Source of the DNA: Apostichopus japonicus
Lineage: Eukaryota; Echinodermata; Holothuroidea; Aspidochirotida; Stichopodidae
Assembly: GCF_037975245.1 (NCBI RefSeq)
Contig: NC_092570.1
Location: forward strand, 11,077,001-11,141,000
Length of the DNA: 64,000 nucleotides
Reading direction: 5' to 3'
The first letter of the stretch is position 1; each line of letters begins with the position of its first letter. Below, piece after piece: positions 14,326-29,260 of the stretch. The notes beneath the pieces are model-generated. The model was given only the letters and a program-made list of their open reading frames with translations, was not told the DNA's origin and made no database searches. The translations under genes and the position numbers were made by a program.

Positions 14326-16168
14326 TGCATTACCGATCAATCGAAGGTTCGGTACCGATCAATCGAATGTGCAATACCGATCAATCGATTATTCGGTACC
14401 GAACAATCGAATGTTCGGTCCCGATCAATCGAATGTTCGGTACCGATCGATCGAATGTGTGATACCGATCAATCGAATGTTCGGTACCGATCAATCGAAC
14501 GTGCGGTACCGATCAATCGAAGGTGCGGTACCGATCATTTGAAGGTTCGGTAACGATCAATCGAATGTGCAATACCGATTAATCGAATGTTCGGTACCGA
14601 TCAATCGAATGTGTGATACCGTACAATCGAATGGGCGATACCGATCAATCGAATGTGCAATACCGATCAATCGAAGGTTCGGTACCGATCAATCGAATGT
14701 GCGGTACCGATCAATTGAATGTTCAATACCAATCAATCGAATGTGCAATACCGATCAAACGATTATTCGGTACCGATCAATCGAATGTTCGGTACCGATC
14801 AATCGAATGCTCGGTACCGATCGATCGAATGTGTGATACCGATCAATCGAATGTGCGGTACCGATCAATCGAATGTGCGGAACAGATTAATCGAATGTTC
14901 GGTACCGATCAAACGAACGTTCGGTACCGATCAATCGAATGTGTACTATCGTTAAATCGAATGTGCGGTACCGATCACTCTAATGTGCGGTACCGATTAA
15001 TTGAATGTTCGGTACCGATCAAATAAACGTTCGGTAGCGATCAATCGAATGTGTACTATCCTTAAATCGTATGTTCGGTACCAACAATCGAATGTGCGGA
15101 TTCGATCAATCGAATGTTCGGTACCGATCAATCGAATATTCGGTACCGATCAATCGAATGTTCGGTACCGATCAATCGAATGTGCAATACCGATCAATCG
15201 ATTATTGGGTACCGATCAATCGAATGTTCGGTACCGATCAATCGAATGTTCCGTACAGATCAATCGAATGTTCCGTACCGATCAATCAAAGGTGCGGTAC
15301 CGATCATTTGAATGTTCGGTACCGATCAATCGAATGTTCGGTACCGATCAATCGAAGGTGCGGTACCGCTCAATCGAAGATGCGGTACCGATCGATCGAA
15401 TGTGTGATGTCGATCGTTCGAATGTACGATACCGATCAGTCGCATGTTCGGTACCGATCAATCGAATGTTCGGTACCGATCAATCGAATGTGCGATACCG
15501 ATCAATCGAATCTTCGGTACCGATCAAAAGAATATGTGATACCGATCAATCGAATGTTCGGTACCGATCAAACCAACGTTCGGTACCGATCAATCGAATG
15601 TGTACTATTGTTAAATCGAATGTTCGGTACCGATCAATCGAATGTGCGATACCGATCAATCGAATGTTCGGTATCGATCAATCGAATGTGCAATACCGAT
15701 CAATCGAATGTTCGGTACCGATCAATCGAATGTGCGGTACCGATCACTCGAATGTTCAATACCGATCAATCGAATGTGCAATACCGATCAATCGATTATT
15801 CGGTACCGATCAATCGAATGTTCGGTACCGATAAATGGAATGTGCGATACCGAACAATCGAATGTTCGGTACCGATCGATCGAATGTGTGATATCGATGA
15901 ATCGAATGTACGATACCGATCAATCGAATGTTCGGTACCGATCAATCGAATGTGCAATACCGATCAATCGAATGTTCGGTACCGATCAATCGAATGTGCG
16001 GTACCGATCGATCGAATGTTCGGTACCGATCGATCGAATGTGTGATACCGACCCATCGAATGTGCGGTACCGATCAATCGAATGTTCGGTACCGATCGAT
16101 CGAATGTGTGATACCGATCAATCGAATGTGCGATACCGATCAATCGAATTTTCGGTACCGATCATTCG
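14326..16168. repeat. Partial copies of the D-block region
   Basis: Most of this stretch is related to sequence inside the following 5.6-kb block. About 14,460-15,120 matches 16,310-17,010 (spacing 1,847, then 1,891 bp after a two-unit indel); about 15,001-16,380 matches 18,233-19,770 (spacing 3,232 rising to 3,386 bp, a seven-unit gain). Shared marks are the CCGTACAATCGAATGGGC junction, CAGTCGCATG, and the 21-bp unit GGTACCAACAATCG near 15,080. Confidence 0.8.
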
Positions 16169-19100
16169 AAGGTGCGGTACCGATCAATCGAATGTTCGGT
16201 ACCGATCAATCGAATGTTTGGTACCGATTACTCGAATGTTCAATACCGATCAATCGATTATTCGGTACCGAACAATCGAATGTTCGGTACCGATCGATCG
16301 AATGTGTGATACCGATCAATCGAATGTTCGGTACCGATCAATCGAACGTGCGGTACCGATCAATCGAAGGTGCGGTACCGATCTTTTGAAGGTTCGGTAA
16401 CGATCAATCGAATGTGCAATACCGATTAATCGAATGTTCGGTACCGATCAATCGAATGTGTGATACCGTACAATCGAATGGGCGATACCGATCAATCGAA
16501 TGTGCGATACCGATCAGTCGCATGTTCGGTACCGATCAATCGAATGTGCAATACCGATCAATCGAAGGTTCGGTACCGATCAATCGAATGTGCGGTACCG
16601 ATCAATCGAATGTTCAATACCGATCAATCGAATGTGCAATACCGATCAAACGATTATTCGGTACCGATCAATCGAATGTTCGGTACCGATCAATCGAATG
16701 CTCGGTACCGATCAATCGAATGTGTGATACCGATCAATCGAATGTGCGGTACAGATCAATCGAATGTGCGGAACAGATTAATCGAATGTTCGGTACCGAT
16801 CAAACGAACGTTCGGTACCGATCAATCGAATGTGTACTATCGTTAAATCGAATGTGCGGTACCGATCACTCTAATGTGCGGTACCGATTAATTGAATGTT
16901 CGGTACCGATCAAATAAACGTTCGGTACCGATCAATCGAATGTGTACTATCCTTAAATCGTATGTTCGGTACCAACAATCGAATGTGCGGATTCGATCAA
17001 TCGAATGTTCGGTACCGATCAATCGAATATTCGGTACCGATCAAACGAATGTGCGGTACCGATCAATCGAATGTGCAATACCGATCAATTGAATGTTCGG
17101 TACCGATCAATCGAATGTGCGGAACCGATCAATCGAATGTTCGGTACCGATCGATCGAATGTGTGATACCGATCAATCGAATGTGCGGTACCGATCAATC
17201 GAATGTGCAGAACCGATTAATCGAATGTTCGGTACCGATCAAACGAACGTTCGGTACCGATCAATCGAATGTGTACTATCGTTAAATCGAATGTGCGGTA
17301 CCGATCACTCTAATATGCTATACCGATTAATTGAATGTTCGGTACCGATCAAATAAACGTTCGGTACCGATCAATCGAATGTGTACTATCGTTAAATCGT
17401 ATGTTCGGTACCGATCAATCGAATGTGCAATACCGATCAATAGATTATTTGGTACCGATCAATCGAATGTTCGGTACCGATCAATCGAATGTTCCGTACC
17501 GATCAATCGAATGTTTGGTACCGATCAATCAAAGGTGCGGTACCGATCATTTGAATGTTCAGTACCGATCAATCGAATGTTCGGTACCGATGAATCGAAG
17601 GTGCGGAACCGCTCAATCGAAGATGCGGTACCGATCCTTTGAAGGTTCGGTACCGATCAATCGAATGTTTGATACCGATTAATCGAATGTTCGGTACCGA
17701 TAAATCGAATGTGCGATACCGATCAATCGAATGTTCGGCACCGATCGATCGAATGTGTGATGTCGATCGTTCGAATGTACGATACCGATCAGTCGCATGT
17801 TCGGTACCGATCAATCGAATGTGCATTACCGATCAATCGAAGGTTCGGTACCGATCAATCGAATGTGCAATACCGATCAATCGATTATTCGGTACCGAAC
17901 AATCGAATGTTCGGTCCCGATCAATCGAATGTTCGGTACCGATCGATCGAATGTGTGATACCGATCAATCGAATGTTCGGTACCGATCAATCGAACGTGC
18001 GGTACCGATCAATCGAAGGTGCGGTACCGATCATTTGAAGGTTCGGTAACGATCAATCGAATGTTTTATACCGATTAATCGAATGTTCGGTAACAATCAA
18101 TCGAATGTGTGATACCGTACAATCGAATGGGCGATACCGATCAATCGAATGTGCAATACCGATCAATCGAAGGTTCGGTACCGATCAATCGAATGTGCGG
18201 TACCGATCACTCTAATGTGCGGTACCGATTAATTGAATGTTCGGTACCGATCAAATAAACGTTCGGTAGCGATCAATCGAATGTGTACTATCCTTAAATC
18301 GTATGTTCGGTACCAACAATCGAATGTTCGGTACCGATCAATCGAATATTCGGTACCGATCAATCGAATGTTCGGTACCGATCAATCGAATGTGCAATAC
18401 CGATCAATCGATTATTGGGTACCGATCAATCGAATGTTCGGTACCGATCAATGGAATGTTCCGTACCGCTCAATCGAAGATGCGGTACCGATCGATCGAA
18501 TGTGTGATGTCGATCGTTCGAATGTACGATACCGATCAGTCGCATGTTCGGTACCGATCAATCGAATGTTCGGTACCGATCAATCGAATGTGCGATACCG
18601 ATCAATCGAATCTTCGGTACCGATCAAAAGAATATGTGATACCGATCAATCGAATGTTCGGTACCGATCAAACCAACGTTCGGTACCGATCAATCGAATG
18701 TGTACTATTGTTAAATCGAATGTTCGGTACCGATCAATCGAATGTGCGATACCGATCAATCGAATGTTCGGTACCGATCGATCGAATGTGTGATACCGAT
18801 CAATCGAATGTGCGATACCGATCAATCGAATGTTCGGTATCGATCAATCGAATGTGCAATACCGATCAATCGAATGTTCGGTAACGATCAATCGAATGTG
18901 CGGTACCGATCACTCGAATGTTCAATTCCGATCAATCGAATGTGCAATACCGATCAATCGATTATTCGGTACCGATCAATCGAATGTTCGGTACCGATCA
19001 ATCGAATGTTCGGTACCGATCGATCGAATGTGTGATATCGATCAATCGAACGTGCGATACCGATCAATCGAATATTCGGTACCGATCAATCGAATATTCG

Positions 19101-21799
19101 GTACCGATCAATCGAAGGTGCGGTACCGATCAATCGAAGGTACGGTACCGATCATTTGAAGGTTCGGTACCGATCAATCGAATGTTTGATACCGATCAAT
19201 CGAATGTTCGGTACCGATAAATGGAATGTGCGATACCGAACAATCGAATGTTCGGTACCGATCGATCGAATGTGTGATATCGATGAATCGAATGTACGAT
19301 ACCGATCAATCGAATGTTCGGTACCGATCAATCGAATGTGCAATACCGATCAATCGAATGTTCGGTACCGATCAATCGAATGTGCGGTACCGATCGATCG
19401 AATGTTCGGTACCGATCGATCGAATGTGTGATACCGACCCATCGAATGTGCGGTACCGATCAATCGAATGTTCGGTACCGATCGATCGAATGTGTGATAC
19501 CGATCAATCGAATGTGCGATACCGATCAATCGAATTTTCGGTACCGATCAATCGAAGGTGCGGTACCGATCAATCGAATGTTCGGTACCGATCAATCGAA
19601 TGTTTGGTACCGATTACTCGAATGTTCAATACCGATCAATCGATTATTCGGTACCGAACAATCGAATGTTCGGTACCGATCGATCGAATGTGTGATACCG
19701 ATCAATCGAATGTTCGGTACCGATCAATCGAACGTGCGGTACCGATCAATCGAAGGTGCGGTACCGATCATTTGAAGGTTCGGTAACGATCAATCGAATG
19801 TTTTATACCGATTAATCGAATGTTCGGTACCGATCAATCGAATGTGCGATACCGATCAATCGAATTTTCGGTACCGATCAATCGAAGGTGCGGTACCGAT
19901 CAATCGAATGTTCGGTACCGATCAATCGAATGTTTGGTACCGATTACTCGAATGTTCAATACCGATCAATCGATTATTCGGTACCGAACAGTCGAATGTT
20001 CGGTACCGATCGATCGAATGTGTGATACCGATCAATCGAATGTTCGGTACCGATCAATCGAACGTGCGGTACCGATCAATCGAAGGTGCGGTACCGATCA
20101 TTTGAAGGTTCGGTAACGATCAATCGAATGTTTTATACCGATTAATCGAATGTTCGGTACCGATCAATCGAATGTGTGATACCGTACAATCGAATGGGCG
20201 ATACCGATCAATCGAATGTGCGATACCGATCAGTCGCATGTTCGGTACCGATCAATCGAATGTGCAATACCGATCAATCGAAGGTTCGGTACCGATCAAT
20301 CGAATGTGCGGTACCGATCAATCGAATGTTCAATACCGATCAATCGAATGTGCAATACCGATCAAACGATTATTCGGTACCGATCAATCGAATGTTCGGT
20401 ACCGATCAATCGAATGCTCGGTACCGATCGATCGAATGTTTGATACCGATCAATCGAATGTGCGGTACCGATCAATCGAATGTGCGGAACAGATTAATCG
20501 AATGTTCGGTACCGATCAAACGAACGTTCGGTACCGATCAATCGAATGTGTACTATCGTTAAATCAAATGTGCGGTACCGATCACTCTAATGTTCGGTAC
20601 CGATCAATCGAATGTTCCGTACCGATCAATCGAATGTGTGGTACCGATCAATCAAAGGTGCGGTACCGATCATTTGAATGTTCGGTACCGATCAATCGAA
20701 TGTTCGGTACCGATGAATCGAAGGTGCGGAACCGCTCAATCGAAGATGCGGTACCGATCCTTTGAAGGTTCGGTACCGATCAATCGAATGTTTGATACCG
20801 ATTAATCGAATGTTCGGTACCGATAAATCGAATGTGCGATACCGATCAATCGAATGTTCGGCACCGATCGATCGAATGTGTGATGTCGATCGTTCGAATG
20901 TACGATACCGATCAGTCGCATGTTCGGTACCGATCAATCGAATGTGCATTACCGATCAATCGAAGGTTCGGTACCGATCAATCGAATGTGCAATACCGAT
21001 CAATCGATTATTCGGTACCGAACAATCGAATGTTCGGTCCCGATCAATCGAATGTTCGGTACCGATCGATCGAATGTGTGATACCGATCAATCGAATCTT
21101 CGGTACCGATCAATCGAACGTGCGGTACCGATCAATCGAAGGTGCGGTACCGATCATTTGAAGGTTCGGTAACGATCAATCGAATGTTTTATACCGATTA
21201 ATCGAATGTTCGGTACCGATCAATCGAATGTGTGATACCGTACAATCGAATGGGCGATGCCGATCAATCGAATGTGCAATACCGATCAATCGAACGTGCG
21301 GTACCGATCAATCGAATATTCGGTACCGATCAATCGAATTTTCGGTACCGATCAATCGAAGGTGCGGTACCGATCATTTGAAGGTTCGGTACCGATCAAT
21401 CGAATGTTTGATACCGATTAATCGAATGTTCGGTACCGATCAATCGAATGTGCGATACCGATCAATCGAATGTGCGGTACCGATCGATCGAATGTGTGAT
21501 GTCGATCAATCGAATGTACGATACCGATCAGTCGCATGGTCGGTACCGATCAATCGAATGTGTACTATCGTTAAATCGAATGTTCGGTACCGATCAATCG
21601 AATGTGCGATACCGATCAATCGAATGTGCGATACCGATCAATCGAATGTTCGGTATCGATCAATCGAATGTTCGGTCCCGATCAATCGAATGTGCGGTAC
21701 CGATCACTCGAATGTTCAATACCGATCGATCGAATGTGCAATACACGATCAATCGATTATTCGGTACCGATCAATCGAATGTTCGGTACCGATCAATCG
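16169..21799. repeat. Block D, copy 1 (5,631 bp)
   Basis: First of two adjacent large copies. The junction is visible where AAGGTGCGG, then GTTCGG, then GTTTGG units at 16,175-16,215 line up with 21,800-21,850, with one base changed (GTTTGG to GTATGG). Its length is 256 units minus 1 bp, explained by two 21-bp units (GGTACCAACAATCG near 16,972 and 18,314) and one 23-bp unit (CAATACACGATC near 21,744). Inside it, 17,569-18,049 recurs at 20,692-21,172, and 19,511-19,840 is duplicated in tandem. Confidence 0.92.
19511..20170. repeat. 330-bp (15-unit) tandem duplication inside block D
   Basis: Two adjacent 15-unit copies, 19,511-19,840 and 19,841-20,170, each ending with the rare TTTTATACCGATTAATCG unit. 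One visible difference is CCGAACAATCG in the first against CCGAACAGTCG in the second (about 19,986). The same pair reappears 5,741 bp later in block D copy 2 at about 25,252-25,911, so the small duplication came before the large one. Confidence 0.88.
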
Positions 21800-24700
21800 A
21801 AGGTGCGGTACCGATCAATCGAATGTTCGGTACCGATCAATCGAATGTATGGTACCGATTACTCGAATGTTCAATACCGATCAATCGATTATTCGGTACC
21901 GAACAATCGAATGTTCGGTACCGATCGATCGAATGTGTGATACCGATCAATCGAATGTTCGGTACCGATCAATCGAACGTGCGGTACCGATCAATCGAAG
22001 GTGCGGTACCGATCTTTTGAAGGTTCGGTAACGATCAATCGAATGTGCAATACCGATTAATCGAATGTTCGGTACCGATCAATCGAATGTGTGATACCGT
22101 ACAATCGAATGGGCGATACCGATCAATCGAATGTGCGATACCGATCAGTCGCATGTTCGGTACCGATCAATCGAATGTGCAATACCGATCAATCGAAGGT
22201 TCGGTACCGATCAATCGAATGTGCGGTACCGATCAATCGAATGTTCAATACCGATCAATCGAATGTGCAATACCGATCAAACGATTATTCGGTACCGATC
22301 AATCGAATGTTCGGTACCGATCAATCGAATGCTCGGTACCGATCAATCGAATGTGTGATACCGATCAATCGAATGTGCGGTACAGATCAATCGAATGTGC
22401 GGAACAGATTAATCGAATGTTCGGTACCGATCAAACGAACGTTCGGTACCGATCAATCGAATGTGTACTATCGTTAAATCGAATGTGCGGTACCGATCAC
22501 TCTAATGTGCGGTACCGATTAATTGAATGTTCGGTACCGATCAAATAAACGTTCGGTACCGATCAATCGAATGTGTACTATCCTTAAATCGTATGTTCGG
22601 TACCAACAATCGAATGTGCGGATTCGATCAATCGAATGTTCGGTACCGATCAATCGAATATTCGGTACCGATCAAACGAATGTGCGGTACCGATCAATCG
22701 AATGTGCAATACCGATCAATTGAATGTTCGGTACCGATCAATCGAATGTGCGGAACCGATCAATCGAATGTTCGGTACCGATCGATCGAATGTGTGATAC
22801 CGATCAATCGAATGTGCGGTACCGATCAATCGAATGTGCAGAACCGATTAATCGAATGTTCGGTACCGATCAAACGAACGTTCGGTACCGATCAATCGAA
22901 TGTGTACTATCGTTAAATCGAATGTGCGGTACCGATCACTCTAATATGCGGTACCGATTAATTGAATGTTCGGTACCGATCAAATAAACGTTCGGTACCG
23001 ATCAATCGAATGTGTACTATCGTTAAATCGTATGTTCGGTACCGATCAATCGAATGTGCGGATTCGATCAATCGAATGTTCGGTACCGATCAATCGAATA
23101 TTCGGTACCGATCAATCGAATGTGCGGTACCGATCAATCGAATGTTCGGTATCGATCAATCGAATGTGCAATACCGATCAATAGATTATTTGGTACCGAT
23201 CAATCGAATGTTCGGTACCGATCAATCGAATGTTCCGTACCGATCAATCGAATGTTTGGTACCGATCAATCAAAGGTGCGGTACCGATCATTTGAATGTT
23301 CAGTACCGATCAATCGAATGTTCGGTACCGATGAATCGAAGGTGCGGAACCGCTCAATCGAAGATGCGGTACCGATCCTTTGAAGGTTCGGTACCGATCA
23401 ATCGAATGTTTGATACCGATTAATCGAATGTTCGGTACCGATAAATCGAATGTGCGATACCGATCAATCGAATGTTCGGCACCGATCGATCGAATGTGTG
23501 ATGTCGATCGTTCGAATGTACGATACCGATCAGTCGCATGTTCGGTACCGATCAATCGAATGTGCATTACCGATCAATCGAAGGTTCGGTACCGATCAAT
23601 CGAATGTGCAATACCGATCAATCGATTATTCGGTACCGAACAATCGAATGTTCGGTCCCGATCAATCGAATGTTCGGTACCGATCGATCGAATGTGTGAT
23701 ACCGATCAATCGAATGTTCGGTACCGATCAATCGAACGTGCGGTACCGATCAATCGAAGGTGCGGTACCGATCATTTGAAGGTTCGGTAACGATCAATCG
23801 AATGTTTTATACCGATTAATCGAATGTTCGGTAACAATCAATCGAATGTGTGATACCGTACAATCGAATGGGCGATACCGATCAATCGAATGTGCAATAC
23901 CGATCAATCGAAGGTTCGGTACCGATCAATCGAATGTGCGGTACCGATCACTCTAATGTGCGGTACCGATTAATTGAATGTTCGGTACCGATCAAATAAA
24001 CGTTCGGTAGCGATCAATCGAATGTGTACTATCCTTAAATCGTATGTTCGGTACCAACAATCGAATGTTCGGTACCGATCAATCGAATATTCGGTACCGA
24101 TCAATCGAATGTTCGGTACCGATCAATCGAATGTGCAATACCGATCAATCGATTATTGGGTACCGATCAATCGAATGTTCGGTACCGATCAATGGAATGT
24201 TCCGTACCGCTCAATCGAAGATGCGGTACCGATCGATCGAATGTGTGATGTCGATCGTTCGAATGTACGATACCGATCAGTCGCATGTTCGGTACCGATC
24301 AATCGAATGTTCGGTACCGATCAATCGAATGTGCGATACCGATCAATCGAATCTTCGGTACCGATCAAAAGAATATGTGATACCGATCAATCGAATGTTC
24401 GGTACCGATCAAACCAACGTTCGGTACCGATCAATCGAATGTGTACTATTGTTAAATCGAATGTTCGGTACCGATCAATCGAATGTGCGATACCGATCAA
24501 TCGAATGTTCGGTACCGATCGATCGAATGTGTGATACCGATCAATCGAATGTGCGATACCGATCAATCGAATGTTCGGTATCGATCAATCGAATGTGCAA
24601 TACCGATCAATCGAATGTTCGGTAACGATCAATCGAATGTGCGGTACCGATCACTCGAATGTTCAATTCCGATCAATCGAATGTGCAATACCGATCAATC

Positions 24701-27540
24701 GATTATTCGGTACCGATCAATCGAATGTTCGGTACCGATCAATCGAATGTTCGGTACCGATCGATCGAATGTGTGATATCGATCAATCGAACGTGCGATA
24801 CCGATCAATCGAATATTCGGTACCGATCAATCGAATATTCGGTACCGATCAATCGAAGGTGCGGTACCGATCAATCGAAGGTACGGTACCGATCATTTGA
24901 AGGTTCGGTACCGATCAATCGAATGTTTGATACCGATCAATCGAATGTTCGGTACCGATAAATGGAATGTGCGATACCGAACAATCGAATGTTCGGTACC
25001 GATCGATCGAATGTGTGATATCGATGAATCGAATGTACGATACCGATCAATCGAATGTTCGGTACCGATCAATCGAATGTGCAATACCGATCAATCGAAT
25101 GTTCGGTACCGATCAATCGAATGTGCGGTACCGATCGATCGAATGTTCGGTACCGATCGATCGAATGTGTGATACCGACCCATCGAATGTGCGGTACCGA
25201 TCAATCGAATGTTCGGTACCGATCGATCGAATGTGTGATACCGATCAATCGAATGTGCGATACCGATCAATCGAATTTTCGGTACCGATCAATCGAAGGT
25301 GCGGTACCGATCAATCGAATGTTCGGTACCGATCAATCGAATGTTTGGTACCGATTACTCGAATGTTCAATACCGATCAATCGATTATTCGGTACCGAAC
25401 AATCGAATGTTCGGTACCGATCGATCGAATGTGTGATACCGATCAATCGAATGTTCGGTACCGATCAATCGAACGTGCGGTACCGATCAATCGAAGGTGC
25501 GGTACCGATCATTTGAAGGTTCGGTAACGATCAATCGAATGTTTTATACCGATTAATCGAATGTTCGGTACCGATCAATCGAATGTGCGATACCGATCAA
25601 TCGAATTTTCGGTACCGATCAATCGAAGGTGCGGTACCGATCAATCGAATGTTCGGTACCGATCAATCGAATGTTTGGTACCGATTACTCGAATGTTCAA
25701 TACCGATCAATCGATTATTCGGTACCGAACAGTCGAATGTTCGGTACCGATCGATCGAATGTGTGATACCGATCAATCGAATGTTCGGTACCGATCAATC
25801 GAACGTGCGGTACCGATCAATCGAAGGTGCGGTACCGATCATTTGAAGGTTCGGTAACGATCAATCGAATGTTTTATACCGATTAATCGAATGTTCGGTA
25901 CCGATCAATCGAATGTGTGATACCGTACAATCGAATGGGCGATACCGATCAATCGAATGTGCGATACCGATCAGTCGCATGTTCGGTACCGATCAATCGA
26001 ATGTGCAATACCGATCAATCGAAGGTTCGGTACCGATCAATCGAATGTGCGGTACCGATCAATCGAATGTTCAATACCGATCAATCGAATGTGCAATACC
26101 GATCAAACGATTATTCGGTACCGATCAATCGAATGTTCGGTACCGATCAATCGAATGCTCGGTACCGATCGATCGAATGTTTGATACCGATCAATCGAAT
26201 GTGCGGTACCGATCAATCGAATGTGCGGAACAGATTAATCGAATGTTCGGTACCGATCAAACGAACGTTCGGTACCGATCAATCGAATGTGTACTATCGT
26301 TAAATCAAATGTGCGGTACCGATCACTCTAATGTTCGGTACCGATCAATCGAATGTTCCGTACCGATCAATCGAATGTGTGGTACCGATCAATCAAAGGT
26401 GCGGTACCGATCATTTGAATGTTCGGTACCGATCAATCGAATGTTCGGTACCGATGAATCGAAGGTGCGGAACCGCTCAATCGAAGATGCGGTACCGATC
26501 CTTTGAAGGTTCGGTACCGATCAATCGAATGTTTGATACCGATTAATCGAATGTTCGGTACCGATAAATCGAATGTGCGATACCGATCAATCGAATGTTC
26601 GGCACCGATCGATCGAATGTGTGATGTCGATCGTTCGAATGTACGATACCGATCAGTCGCATGTTCGGTACCGATCAATCGAATGTGCATTACCGATCAA
26701 TCGAAGGTTCGGTACCGATCAATCGAATGTGCAATACCGATCAATCGATTATTCGGTACCGAACAATCGAATGTTCGGTCCCGATCAATCGAATGTTCGG
26801 TACCGATCGATCGAATGTGTGATACCGATCAATCGAATCTTCGGTACCGATCAATCGAACGTGCGGTACCGATCAATCGAAGGTGCGGTACCGATCATTT
26901 GAAGGTTCGGTAACGATCAATCGAATGTTTTATACCGATTAATCGAATGTTCGGTACCGATCAATCGAATGTGTGATACCGTACAATCGAATGGGCGATG
27001 CCGATCAATCGAATGTGCAATACCGATCAATCGAACGTGCGGTACCGATCAATCGAATATTCGGTACCGATCAATCGAATTTTCGGTACCGATCAATCGA
27101 AGGTGCGGTACCGATCATTTGAAGGTTCGGTACCGATCAATCGAATGTTTGATACCGATTAATCGAATGTTCGGTACCGATCAATCGAATGTGCGATACC
27201 GATCAATCGAATGTGCGGTACCGATCGATCGAATGTGTGATGTCGATCAATCGAATGTACGATACCGATCAGTCGCATGGTCGGTACCGATCAATCGAAT
27301 GTGTACTATCGTTAAATCGAATGTTCGGTACCGATCAATCGAATGTGCGATACCGATCAATCGAATGTGCGATACCGATCAATCGAATGTTCGGTATCGA
27401 TCAATCGAATGTTCGGTCCCGATCAATCGAATGTGCGGTACCGATCACTCGAATGTTCAATACCGATCGATCGAATATGCAATACACGATCAATCGATTA
27501 TTCGGTACCGATCAATCGAATGTTCGGTACCGATCAATCG
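21800..27540. repeat. Block D, copy 2 (5,741 bp)
   Basis: Adjacent copy of 16,169-21,799, nearly identical in what I compared. It is longer by exactly 110 bp, five units, at about 23,050-23,160 (units carrying GCGGATTCG, GTTCGG, ATTCGG, GTGCGG and GTTCGGTATCG). Spacing between copies is 5,631 bp before this point and 5,741 bp after. It ends at about 27,540, where copy 1 shows AAGGTGCGG and this copy shows AATGTTCGG. Confidence 0.92.
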
Positions 27541-28280
27541 AATGTTCGGTACCGATCAATCGAATGTTCGGTACCGATCGATCGAATGTGTGATACCGAT
27601 CAATCGAACGTGCGATACCGATCAATCGAATATTCGGTACCGATCAATCGAATATTCGGTACCGATCAATCGAAGGTGCGGTACCGATCAATCGAAGGTG
27701 CGGTACCGATCATTTGAAGGTTCGGTACCGATCAATCGAATGTTTGATTCCGATCAATCGAATGTTCGGTACCGATCAATCGAATGTGCGATACCGAACA
27801 ATCGAATGTTCGGTACCGATCGATCGAATGTGTGATATCGATCAATCGAATGTACGATACCGATCAATCGAATGTTCGGTACCGATCAATCGAATGTGTG
27901 ATACCGTACAATCGAATGGGCGATACCGATCAATCGAATGTGCGATACCGATCAGTCGCATGTTCGGTACCGATCAATCGAATGTGCAATACCGATCAAT
28001 CGAAGGTTCGGTACCGATCAATCGAATGTGCGGTACCGATCAATCGAATGTTCAATACCGATCAATCGAATGTGCAATACCGATCAAACGATTATTCGGT
28101 ACCGATCAATCGAATGTTCGGTACCGATCGATCGAATGTGTGATACCGATCAATCGAATGTGCGATACCGATCAATCGATTGTTCGGTACCGATCAATCG
28201 AATGTGCAATACCGATAAATCGAATGTTCGGTACCGATCAATCGAATGTGCGGTACCGATCACTCGAATGTTCAATACCG
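27541..28280. repeat. Junction zone after block D
   Basis: Array units following the large duplication. From about 27,189 to 28,140 the sequence is close to 35,410-36,330 (spacing 8,221 bp) and to 38,466-39,390, so this series was copied to distant parts of the window as well as tandemly. It carries the CCGTACAATCGAATGGGC junction (near 27,905) and AAACGATTATTCGG (near 28,087). Confidence 0.78.
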
Positions 28281-29076
28281 ATCAATCGAAGGTGCGGTAC
28301 CGATTATTTGAAGGTTCGGTACCGATCAATCGAATGTTTGATACCGATTAATCGAATGTTCGGTACCGATCAATCGAATGTGCGATAAAGATCAATTGAA
28401 TGTGCGGTACCGATCGATCGAATGTGTGATGTCGATCAATCGAATGTACGATACCGATCAGTCGCATGGTCGGTACCGATCAATCGAATGTGTACTATCG
28501 TTAAATCGAATGTTCGGTACCGATCAATCGAATGTGCGATACCGATCAATCGAATGTGCGATACCGATCAATCGAATGTTCGGTATCGATCAATCGAATG
28601 TTCGGTACCGATCAATCGAATGTGCGGTACCGATCAATCGAATGTGCAATACCGATCAATCGATTATTCGGTACTGATCAGTCGAATATTCGGTACCGAT
28701 CAATCGAATTTTCGGTACCGATCAATCGAAGGTGCGGTACCGATCATTTGAAGGTTCGGTACCGATCAATCGAATGTTTGATACCGATTAATCGAATGTT
28801 CGGTACCGATCAATCGAATGTGCGATAAAGATCAATTGAATGTGCGGTACCGATCGATCGAATGTGTGATGTCGATCAATCGAATGTACGATACCGATCA
28901 GTCGCATGGTCGGTACCGATCAATCGAATGTGTACTATCGTTAAATCGAATGTTCGGTACCGATCAATCGAATGTGCGATACCGATCAATCGAATGTGCG
29001 ATACCGATCAATCGAATGTTCGGTATCGATCAATCGAATGTTCGGTACCGATCAATCGAATGTGCGGTACCGATCA
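28281..29076. repeat. 440-bp (20-unit) tandem pair
   Basis: 28,281-28,636 matches 28,721-29,076 at a spacing of 440 bp. Both carry the unusual unit GCGATAAAGATCAATTG (about 28,384 and 28,824), followed by GTGTGATGTCGATCAATCG and CAGTCGCATGG. The copies diverge at about 28,637 and 29,077, where one has CAATCG and the other CACTCG. Confidence 0.82.
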
Positions 29077-29260
29077 CTCGAATGTTCAATACCGATCGAT
29101 CGAATGTGCAATACACGATCAATCGATTATTCGGTACCGATCAATCGAATGTTCGGTACCGATCAATCGAATGTTCGGTACCGATCAATCGAATGTTCGG
29201 TACCGATCGATCGAATGTGTGATACCGATCAATCGAACGTGCGATACCGATCAATCGAAT

